This document shows, piece by piece, positions 12,838 through 22,700 of a DNA stretch of 64,000 bases (positions within the stretch are counted from its first letter, which is position 1; each line of letters opens with the position of its first letter). The stretch comes from Norana najaformis. Lineage: Eukaryota > Annelida > Clitellata > Crassiclitellata > Hormogastridae. The DNA is taken from contig OZ029915.1 of NCBI GenBank assembly GCA_964023275.1, positions 18,949,775-19,013,774 on the forward strand. The letters are read 5' to 3'. The position numbers were made by a program, and so were the translations under genes. The notes beneath the pieces were generated by a model. That model was not told the DNA's origin, did no database searches, and was given only the letters and a program-made list of their open reading frames with translations.

Positions 12838-13831
12838 GAGAGAGAGAGAGATAGTCATAAACTCGGATGCCAGACTAACGACCTCTGTTCTGTCATGCGC
12901 GAAGCGAATATGTTTCAGTTAGACGAATGTATAGTGATTTAATAATACATGTTACAACGTATTTGAGATTGTGTGTCCTCGCGTTTGTCTACGCGTGTGC
13001 GTCGGTATTACACCGTTAGGCGAAAACTCGCGTGTCTGTCCGTGCGTTTGTGTGTTTGTGTATGTGTCTGTGCGTATGCGTGTGTGTGTAATTGCCCACG
13101 TGTTTACGTTTATGTGGGAGTGTGTATGCGTATCTATATATGTATGTAGGTCTGTGTGTATATATATGTGTATATATATGTATGTATATGCACGCTTATG
13201 TATAAGCTTTTGGCTATATATTGTGTAATTTAAAGATTGTGAGATGTCTATATAGTCATAGAGAGAGATAGAGAGACTGTCTAAGAGATATAAGCGTATG
13301 GATATTTCGGAGATTGGGAGAGGGGGAGAGAGGAAGTCATAACTTGTCGATAATTGGACGATGTTAGGGGTAAGAATTCCCTTCTTTCGTCTCCGACGCG
13401 ATTATACGATTGTAAATTATAATTGCAGCCTCCTATTTGGCGGCAGCGGCGGCGGCAGCGTCGGCAATGGTAGCAGCAGCGGTAGGCGCGTCCACGTGTC
13501 ATTGAACGACGTGTTTAGGCAGATTCCTAGCTATTGAAGGGGGCCAATGCTTCAGAACGATGAAGTCTATATAACTTTAAATCTACTGGAGATCGACTCT
13601 TCTTCTTCGCATACCTAATGTCGGAGATATATAAATATATACGCATAGTCGTACTGATAACCGTGTCTGCTCGTGTGGATGCCTGTGTGTGTGTGTGTAT
13701 GTGAGTGAATGCGTGTGTACTCGTGCGTGTGCGGACCCGTATAATCGTCTAGGCGTTTGTTTCTCAGACGATACCGATTGCTTTTAAAAGATTGCACCTG
13801 TGTGTGTATGTTTGAGTATGCGCGTGAATCT

Positions 13832-13867
<36 letters not shown>

Positions 13868-14401
13868 TCTTCCTCCAGAAACATTCGGAAATACGGCCAG
13901 ACAGAACCACACAGATACACTGCCAGAGGGACACGCGTAGATATACAGACAGACTGGAACACTCAGATACTTAGAGAGACGGAAGAAACACAGAGATACA
14001 CCGACAGAAACGCGCAGAAACACTCAGAAACACAGCCAGACGAATCCACACAGATACGCGGAGACAGAAGAACAAAGACATACAGACGCGTTGAAATACG
14101 CAGATACACTGAAACATGGTGATAGACTGGCGGATAGAAACACATGGATGCACACATACGGATACACTGACAGTCAGAAATGCACAGATACACAGACAGA
14201 AACGCTCAGAAATACTCAGAAACACAGCCAGACAGAATCACACAGATACGCAGACATACGGAAACATATAAATAGAATGGCTCGGATGACTGAGCAGGGC
14301 ATGATCGTAGTTAACCAATACATGTACCAAGCACTGCGACTTCCCCTCTCATCTTAAGAATCCACCTCCTCCTCTTCCGTAACGATCTATAGGACTTTCG
14401 T
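11210..14401. other. Transposon right interior, microsatellite-rich
   Basis: Upstream of the polymerase start. Most of it is simple sequence: AGACAGAC/AGAGAG runs (11600-11710), (CTT)n (11790-11829), a long (GA)n (12768-12851), TG-rich DNA (12965-13180 and 13680-13730), (CTT/CCT)n (13829-13876) and a degenerate ACAGA/CACAGATAC array (13895-14270). Open frames here are translations of these repeats. I see no trace of other Polinton genes. It would contain the polymerase promoter. Confidence 0.6.
12768..12851. repeat. (GA)n microsatellite
   Basis: About 84 bp of nearly pure AG dinucleotides with one GCGA interruption at about 12823. Confidence 0.95.
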
Positions 14402-14986
14402 TCTTCTAATTACATTTATAGGGCCTATATATTTATAATGTTTATACCATTATATACCGCTTATAATAAAACTTAATATATTTAAACATTGACACGCGAT
14501 ATCCTTTATATATTTATAACAGTTATACCGCTATATATGTAACTTATAATAAAACTTAGTATATTTAAGCAGTGACAGGCGATCTTTTATTAAATTATTC
14601 TATTAAATCGCATTTATTATTATTATAAATTAACTTTTGAAGATGAAATCCGTGGTCGTTTGGAGCTGAGTTTAAACCCGCCCTTGTTTCGAGGTGAGTT
14701 CAAACCCGCCCTTGTTTTGATGTGAGTTTAAACCCGCCCTTGTTTTGGAAGTGGGCCAGAAGCGGCCCTTCTTTTGGAGGTGGGCCAGAAGCGGCCCTTG
14801 TTTTGAGCGTGGGCCAGAAGTGACCCTTGTTTTGGAGGTGGGCCAGAAGTGACCCTTGTTTTGAGGGTGGGCCAGAAGTGACCCTTGTTTTGAGGGTGGG
14901 CCAGAAGTGACCCTTGTTTTGAGGGTGGGCCAGAAGTGACCCTTGTTTTGAGGGTGGGCCAGAAGCGGCCCATGTATACTACTACT
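14402..14986. repeat. Right terminal inverted repeat
   Basis: Reverse-complement counterpart of 4566-5031. It is longer, mainly because the 29-bp minisatellite (TGACCCTTGTTTTGAGGGTG) has more copies here (about 14740-14975). The arms differ by many substitutions and small indels in the AT-rich part, so this insertion is not recent. Confidence 0.85.
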
Positions 14987-15045
14987 GACGAGGCCATACG
15001 GTCGCTACAGAAAACCGTATACATTTACATTTACCATAGTTTTAA
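14987..15045 (+). mobile_element. tRNA-derived SINE, right part
   Basis: Continues the SINE interrupted at 4565: GACGAGGCCATACGGTCGCT followed by the tail (tatacatttacatttac), as in the uninterrupted copy at 33050-33102. Confidence 0.7.
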
Positions 15046-16450
15046 TGTAACATCTTGTAACAGCAGACGCTAGCCATGCTACAATGCTATCTATATCTAT
15101 GCTATCGAAAAGTAAGTGGCTGATAAGCATAGTGAATCAAATCCGCTTAGTACTTAGATGGGTGACCTTAGTCCTTTATCCCTTATTGGTTGGTGACTGA
15201 ATACCAGCGCAAGTTTTGAGGTTAAGGAGTGTTCTGCTGTTAGAATGTGTCCCGTCGTTGTGCTGCAGTGTATTGTTGTAATGTGTTTTGCACATAAGAT
15301 AAATGATACTTCGACCCTAGGACCAGACTTTTGAGGTGCTCTGTAGAGGCATGTAAAAAACTTTGCTTCGCCTTCTGGCCTTTTTAATTGCAGCAACCTT
15401 TAAAGACTGCGTTCACAAATTTGTGTGAAATTTCAGCTCTTGAGAGGCTTGTTTAGGTGTATGTTTTCTTACGAATACATCTTCTAGAGTAAAGAGACAC
15501 CCATTCCAAATAACACTAACCGTGCAATTAAAAGAGCAAGTTTAATGAACGGCTAATTAAGCACATTTTATATATGCAAAACAGAATGCTGAATTCAAGC
15601 GGCATTTATTGGACTGACAATTTTATTACTTACTTATGTGTATTTTGTTTACTGAATGTGGCGAATAAATTGCTTACTTACTTACTTACTTACTTACAGT
15701 GTTAGCCTACGTGGATACAGTTTGCTTTCTACACTTACCGCGTATGTGAGCATAAAATGCTAATAAATACTTCAACTTGTCGTCTCTCTCTTGTTGATCA
15801 AAAGCCTCTACTGAACGAGCGACTTCAATTCAGTGGTCAAAAGTGACAGGCATAAGGAAATTACTAGCCTTGACTTATCAACCTGTCTTAATGAAAACAA
15901 GACTGCTGGGCTGCCGGGCCCGTCCCAAGAACAATGAGCCTCACCTTCGTCGGTCTGGTAAGATATAAAAGGTCCTTGTTTCCGAGTTCCACAGACACTA
16001 TTTGATAATTAATAAAGCCAGCCTGATCATAAAGAAGTCTATAGTTTATCTATTAAATTTATGCGATCACTAGGCTGTGTATTATAAAGACTCATCTGTT
16101 TGTGAATTTTAAAGCTCGTTAGTTAAGTTTTTCTATTCATTATCTTTAGTTATATTTATTCACATACAATTTAATAGACAAAAATCGTTTGGCCAACTGA
16201 ATGTTTCTGATAGAAAGGACACAATCCTGCACATAGCGAGTATGTTTACCCTTTTGGTTTGTCCTTTGACTCTGAAATAATTAACGTATAACAATAATTA
16301 TTTCAGAGGTTTATATTTTAATGTTGTACATTAATTATTTCAGAGTCTGATGTGCTGTCACGTCACAGTCTGAAAGTAAATCTTCAGAATCCAAATATCA
16401 GATTGGACAGCTCTGTACTGTATCTGTCACATGTGCAGTTGATTAAATGG
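15046..16450. other. Unassigned DNA with small repeats
   Basis: No gene recognised. An (ACTT)n tract at about 15672-15698, preceded by GCGAATAAATTG, looks like the 3' microsatellite tail of a LINE. At 16275-16345 two TAATTATTTCAGAG words form a local inverted/direct repeat. Confidence 0.5.
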
Positions 16451-16454
16451 CGCC

Positions 16455-16805
16455 ATGTACAAATCAGCTCAATTTCCCATACGCAATATTCGTAGAATCA
16501 GATGTCTTCTACCTCATACTATCTTAGTCCCACTAGCTAATGCATTGGTTTCAAGCAGGCTTTACTACTGTAACTCACATCTTACTGACATCACAAAGAG
16601 AGATCTGCACAAACTACAAATAGTTCAAAACTCTCTCACCTCTACGGCACGTAAGTATCAGCTTATTACACCAAATTTGAATTCGCTACACTGGTTGCCC
16701 ATCAAGCAAATAATCCAGTTTAAACCCTGCCTTATAGCTCACAAAGCGTTTATTTCACTTGAACTGACATTTAAATCAACTGACCTATCTCTACTTCATG
16801 CTTAA
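16455..16805 (+). pseudogene. LINE reverse transcriptase C-terminal fragment
   Basis: The open frame carries the thumb/C-terminal pattern of CR1/L2-like non-LTR reverse transcriptases: IRCLLPHTILVPLANALVSS, RLYYCNSHL, DLHKLQIVQNS, ITPNLNSLHWLPIKQ and FKPCLIAHKAF. It is 5' truncated and interrupted by a (CAT)n tract on the right. The start ATG has no meaning. Confidence 0.85.
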
Positions 16806-16810
16806 CCGTA

Positions 16811-16811
16811 C

Positions 16812-16868
<57 letters not shown>
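16811..16868. repeat. (CAT)n microsatellite
   Basis: About 19 CAT units immediately after the LINE fragment. Confidence 0.95.
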
Positions 16869-17813
16869 AGTTCCATGGGCAGAAAGCCTGCAGGTGTCCA
16901 TTACACATATTATCATCTGTCTCCATACTCTGCGATCCTGCGCCAGTATGCTCAAGATGTGTAAATACTACTGAAACCATTCTTAGATACATCCACTCAA
17001 CCGTATTACCAACAAACATTTCACTCGATCAGTGGATACTATAGCTTTAGTTGAGCCTCGTACCAATCAGTGGTGCTCTTTGACTGGCCTTAACGATTTT
17101 AAATGGCATTAAGAACAGAATATTCATCCATTAGTGAACATTGCTCAGAAAAATAGAAGATTCACTAGAAAGAAGCTCGCACACACACGCAGAGCCCTAC
17201 AAACTAGACTTGAAAGATAACAGCATGTTCAGAGTTCCTGAACAACGAAGCATCCAGGATTAGGAAAAATGATGGGCAATATAATCCGCCGCCAAAGGCT
17301 CACGGTTGTCATACCATCCACTACGATTGGAGGGTTGTCTTACCGTCCAACAGTCCCTCGTAGATGGAAGACTACGTGGCGTTCGAATATCCCTCGAACC
17401 GCCGAATATGGGTAGGACAGGCAGTCGTCGCCCACCGGCCGGTAGTTGAGCCATTCTGTGTAACAAAAAAGAAATAATTCCGACACGCAGACTTGGAGAC
17501 AGTAAAAGTCCAAACTGCCAGAATGATGAAGCAAATTTTACTTTTAGTCGACATAATCTGTCAAAATGAAACGAAGAAAGTCAACGATCGATATGGCCGC
17601 AGGCATGCGCAGACGTGTTCTCAGAAGCTGATTGACGGCTTTGAAACTCGCTGCCAGATTCTATTCATTATGTCAGTTCTGCTTTGTCAAACTTAAGACT
17701 CATCTGTTTCAGCTGGTTTATACACCGTAGCCTAACGTCTGGTCTCTGACCTATAAAAATTCGACCTGGCTTCTCCAATGGATTAGGATTTTGATTACTA
17801 TTTCATTTGAAAT
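16869..17813. other. Unassigned DNA
   Basis: Probably partly the remaining 3' part of the LINE fragment. Several overlapping open frames at 17260-17554 (-) are not recognisable; no gene is called. Confidence 0.4.
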
Positions 17814-17862
17814 GACAATCTATTGATGTCTTGGGCATTATAATAATGCCGCTACAGAAGTC
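17814..17862 (-). repeat. Copy of a dispersed ~50-bp motif
   Basis: On the - strand it reads GACTTCTGTAGCGGCATTAT then TAATGCCCAAGACATCAATAG, clearly related to 21704-21754. Confidence 0.6.
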
Positions 17863-18239
17863 CGTAGATTATATTAGATTGATTACAAATTCATGTTGTC
17901 AGCTTTTGTTAGGTTGTGCGGTCCACCGGGTATACAGCTGTGAAATCTGGACTAGAATACAATGTAAAAAGTTACAGCGAGTGCAATAAAAATACCGTGA
18001 ATAACGTTGTCAGCATTATTTTTATCGCGGTAGTGGATGTCGTGCGGAGATGTGAGCATGTGCAAGGCTCGAAAGCTCATTCATTAATGAGCTCAGCAGG
18101 TGACGAGCAGGAGCTTGAGATCATTGTGTTTACGTTTGTTTTGTTGCGTATAAAGACGAAGTTAGTCCGTGGTAGTTCGTCCTTTAGGGCCAGTCCAGTA
18201 AGAATGAAAGACAGCTTATGGTGGATAAGCAATTTTTAA

Positions 18240-18845
18240 AAAGCAGAGTGATCAAGAAAGCATTGTTGCAATATGTCGATATGGAAATTTGTGGTGCGAA
18301 CGAAGGAAGACAATTTAAGGTGAGAGCATTGATAGATTCAGGCATAAAAAACCTGTAATTAGTGAAGAGTTACTGCATGGCATGACTGCAGAAGAAGTTG
18401 GAAAAGTCAATTTACAATGTGTAGCTGGAGACGTTATTCCTTATGTAGCTGGAGGCGCTATTCCTGCAAGATTGGCTAAAATCAGAGTGAGAATGTGGAA
18501 TGACGAATTGGAGAAAGATAAGTCTGCTGTGTGATAGTATTGCAAAATGGAAACCAAGGACAGATTTCTTTTACAACCTGAAATTATCTCTGAGTTCAAA
18601 GCCTTGCCGCAATTGAAAGTGATGAATGGTGAATTCCAAGTGTAGGCCTATGTTAGAAGAGCAATGAGTAACAGAAAGAAATTGAAGATGTTGAAGAAGA
18701 GCAGGAAAACAGAAACGTTATCGATGAAAATGAAAGAATTGATACAGTTACGCAAAGCGCAGAGCAGAAAGAACAGAAATACGTAGAATCAGAAAAGAAT
18801 TCACAAACGACAATTCCATAATGTTACAGTTTATTGTTGATTACA
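18240..18845 (+). pseudogene. LTR-retroelement aspartic protease region, decayed
   Basis: VDMEICGANEGRQFKVRALIDSG has the retropepsin layout ending in the catalytic DSG; after a one-base frameshift near 18345 the frame continues PVISEELLHGMTAEEVGKVN and ARLAKIRVRMWNDELE, the usual flap and following strands. Stops and shifts follow (from about 18530), then a Glu/Lys-rich stretch to about 18820. This is a gag-pol remnant of a Gypsy- or BEL-like element; no reverse transcriptase or LTR was located. Confidence 0.65.
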
Positions 18846-19724
18846 CAGGCAAGCAACCTGAGGCAGATGATCGGTCGACAGACGTAGTCGTTGTCACGGC
18901 TACGCTGCTGACTTTGATATAGCTTCTACATGTCTTTTTAGTTTAACACTACTGGCTACCAATAACCTTATAGAAATATAATACGACGTCACATTAGAAA
19001 ACATTCTATAAAACATTCGTAACTATCGAACCGCGAGCCTTGTAGGCCTTACACTTCGTTAGGGCAAACTCAGGTCATTCTGGAATGTATGAATGTAGGA
19101 AGTGCAAAGAAAGAGGCGAGGGTCCGTATAGATAGGAGCATATTGCTAGGCGGCCGGAAATGCGAAAATCACACCGTCGAGGAAGCACACATTACTCGTC
19201 TCCCTTGCACTTACTACTGAAGAAGATAAAAAGTATTTGCCCTTAATTTTATTGATTTGGATATGGCATTTGTATTGTGTTTCACTCATTCTTAAATGTG
19301 AAGTACTTGCATTAATATATAGAGATAAAATAAGTTCAACACTGGTTACACAGTCTAATCTAATCTTAGAGCGCTGGCATTGGAATCGGAGGCCAAAGGT
19401 CAATGACAGATGCTTTCTAAACATTGAACATTGTACGACAGATGGCCAGCGACGAAAGGTCCATGCAACAAGACTTCATAAAACATTCTAACAATGGACC
19501 GGGCGTTGACTGATGGTCGCATCTGATTGGACCGATGAAACGCTGGGCAAGTTTACAATCCAGGGTCAGACTTGTTGAACTCAGCAGGCCTCAATCAGAG
19601 TCGACAGTGCGCGCTAGTTGTAACCGCATTTGATTATGGAAAGTGTTGAGAAAGTATGAAACAAAATAGAAAACACCTCTTGCGTGTTGTGTTTTAGTCG
19701 GTTACAGTAGGTGCCATCGCAGCC
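18846..19724. other. Upstream region of the SLC5-like gene
   Basis: No gene seen. A possible 5' UTR acceptor (GTGTTTTAG, about 19687-19695) lies shortly before the start codon. The start context GCAGCCATGG is a strong Kozak match. Confidence 0.4.
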
Positions 19725-22700
19725 ATGGCTCTCGTTCAGGACTTTCGATTTCATTGGGCGGACTACGTTATGCTCTGCCTAACCCTTGTGTTATCCTGTT
19801 CCGTTGGAGTGTACTATGGCGTAGTTGGTCGTAAGAAGTCGACGGCCGAAGACTACCTGATGGCCGGTCGTAGCATGCCTGTCGTTCCCGTCTCGTTCTC
19901 TCTGTTCGTTAGCTTTCTGTCATCTGTTGCCTTTCTCAGTGACCCAGTCGAAGTCTATTATTATGGCAGCATCTACTGGATCATTGGCATCGGCGGTGCA
20001 CTCGGAGTCCCCATAACCGCTCATTACTTCGCTCCAAAGTTGTACAAGATGCGACTCACGAGCGTCTACGAGGTATCTTTTGTTAGATCGTGTGTTTAGT
20101 TTTTAAATCAAGATGCCCTTAAAGTGGGTGAATGCGTCATATTTAATGGTCTGTCTTCACTGATGATAAACTTTAAACATAGTTTATGGAAGTCCACTGA
20201 GGTCAAAATTCCTCCTGCTGCCATCGATGCTTTAATAGAAAAATTTAAAAGTGGTGACTTTCATTGTTCTTTTATGTGTCACTGAGCTTGCCTTGATAAT
20301 AGTTCATATTTTTTATGTTTATACAATGATATAACTATGAAGTTATACTTCTGCCATGATTTTTAAAACATTAATCATTTAAATTCTGTAAATTATGTTT
20401 TCGTGTAGTGTAAATTTTCCGTCTTTGTCTTCTCTTCTTGGTTCGGTGTCAGAGTCGTTGCAAAGATTCGCTGAATCCTATCAGCGCTCTAGTATATCAC
20501 TATTGCTAACTACCATTATTTACAAACTATTTTGACATAAACAGGTTTTATCAAGAGACTCCAAAATGACATATCGACCTTTTAAACTGAATTAAATGAT
20601 CGAGCGTTTCTGATTTAAGACATTTTAACGTGTGTTATCGACAGCAGCCATATTATTCGAAGCTCATAGTTATTGTCTGTTAATGCGAACTGTCGTTGTA
20701 CTGAATTTCAGTATTTGGAGATTCGTTATAACGCTTACGTGAGAGTCGTCAGTTCTCTGATAGCTGGTTTCGGAGCGGTAAGTAGTCTGGGAACAACGAA
20801 GGGAATCGTGGGCCTCAAACTGCAAGAAGGAGAAGAAGTAGAAGAAGATAAAAAACAGGAAGAACAAGAAAAACAAGAAGAGGAAGAAGAAGAGAAGATA
20901 AAGCACACCTTGAAGATGACCCTGAGAGGCAGCCGTGGTTATGAAATGAGGGGGTACATGAGGAGGTAGCCTTCCCTGACAATCTAGGCCTATGGTCATT
21001 CTACTCAATTTGCACTAACGGAACAGAAATTCTGAAATACCTTTCTACCCTGGCAGGGATCTGAACCCTGGATATCTGGATTGGCGGTCTACCACGCTGC
21101 CCACTAGACCATTATGTATTATGTACAGACTCAATTGTGAGTAGTCCACGAAACACACAACTTTGAGACAATTCGCTTGCTGTCGCTTATGCTGAGTTGT
21201 CGTTCGACAGATTCAAGTCGCTTCGTCATTGTTACCATGGCAATACTGAATCAGCAACGTTCTGGTGGAGAGTGGCTTGTATGCCTTGAGTCTTGGCAGT
21301 TTCCAAATCTTTAGGCTAGACGTAAAACAGGTGTAGAAAACGCTGGCTGCTCAATGCTGACGCAAATCGTTTAATAGTAGTAAACAAGAACAAGGAGTTT
21401 TATTTGAAAAACCCCTAAAGAAAGACTCGTGCATGTGTGTGAGCATGACATAAGCGCGACGCAAAAAAAACGATAAACGTAGATTGCCAGTAAACAATGA
21501 TGCAACTGTCCAGACTATTTCAATGGCGTCTGCTACCTCTGTTCCATATTAGTAATGGCTCAAACGAGTCCTCGGCGTTGGCTGTATATTTACTACTGCG
21601 TCGAAGACAAAAGGACGACTAACTTCTAGCAGCTGTTTTCACAGCAAGTTGGTTCACATCTGCCGACTGAGAATCGTACAAGGAACCGATCTAATGTAAT
21701 CTAAAGACTTCTATAGCGCCGTTATCATAATGCCCAAGGCATCAGTCGATGGTCACTTTAAGTCAAAATCGCAATCAAAATCATAATCCGTTGAATAAGC
21801 CGGGTCGAATTCCGTTAGGTCAAAGATCAGACTGAAATGTTCATACTGGCGAAATTTTCACCGATCGGCTGCCCAATCAGCCGACTGACAAAAAAAACGT
21901 GCAACGCATATCGAACCCCTCCGACTGGTCAGTCTGATTGGGTCGGTTTCGATCGGAGGGGTTCGATGTACGGCTGCATTTAGAAATGATCGCCAAAGCG
22001 AATTTCCAGAATAGCCTAAAATAACAAATGTTATAGAAAGCTTTGACTGTTACAACTTCCTAGAGTAGACCAGGCAGAGTTAACAATTTTGCGTTTGCCA
22101 TGACTTCTTGGTCTATATTTACTGAAGGAAATCAAAGGATCTATGAATATCAACCGACAGTCTGCATCTGGCAAAGTGGCTGATTGCGAACGGGTTGACA
22201 TTAATCTCTACATCCACAGTTTAAATCTAAATGCCCCATGTGACATTTTTCGTGGACCATAATAAACAAGCTCGTCATTTCAAATAGACAATTCGTTAAG
22301 AAGGAAATGTTGTCCAGTTATAGAATTGCTGCTGACGTAATTTAATGTAATGACGACAATTTTTTATATCATCATCAATAGCAGCTACAGTACTTGAAAA
22401 GTTGTAATTGCTTTTTATAGCGTCATCAATACCAGCTAATTATAGAGTACTTGAAAGTTTTAATTACCAGCGCGATTACTTCTTCTTCTCTTCTCTTCTT
22501 GTGGTTCTCTGCCCTTTAGGCAGGTTCATACGTCCAATGGCGCCATTCTTCACGGTGCTGAGCATCTCTTTTCAGTCCGCTATATCCATCCGTGATCATC
22601 CAGTCCAGCAACATCTGTCTAGGTCTTCCTCTTGTTTTTCGTCCCTCCATTTCGCGATTACTAAGAGTTACATAATAGAAAGAATTTCAATTGTTTTTTG

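Larger units (their letters stand above)
4566..14986. mobile_element. Polinton/Maverick-like DNA transposon, 10,421 bp, PolB only
   Basis: The ends are inverted copies: the left starts AGTAGTAGTATACATGGGCC and the right ends with its exact reverse complement. Direct 6-bp duplications GACGAG flank it (4560-4565 and 14987-14992), and the SINE it interrupts is continuous once the element is removed, which proves the boundaries. A 6-bp target duplication, AG...CT termini, inverted repeats of several hundred bp and a protein-primed type DNA polymerase B are known Polinton/Maverick traits. No integrase, packaging ATPase, protease or capsid gene was seen; the rest is AT-rich or microsatellite DNA. 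It may be an internally deleted copy or a PolB-only relative. All coding parts are decayed. Confidence 0.85.

Noticed and set aside
12700..12942. Open frames made of Arg-Glu repeats
   Set aside because: Translation of the (GA)n microsatellite; both frames are open only because of the repeat.
13757..14225. Several overlapping open frames (Ser-rich, Glu-rich, Thr/Asp-rich) on both strands
   Set aside because: They follow the (CTT/CCT)n and ACAGA-type arrays; no family pattern.
16771..17019. Poly-Met open frame
   Set aside because: Antisense of the (CAT)n tract.
17260..17554. Three overlapping - strand frames
   Set aside because: No recognisable domain, no splice context, and no single frame is favoured.
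19725..20099. 124-residue protein ending VSFVRSCV
   Set aside because: The last eight codons are intron; the donor GTATCT follows TACGAG at 20072 and exon 2 continues the SLC5 protein.
21045..21113. Functional tRNA gene on the - strand
   Set aside because: Boxes A and B are present but it runs on into a SINE body with a GAA-rich tail; the cloverleaf is not clean.
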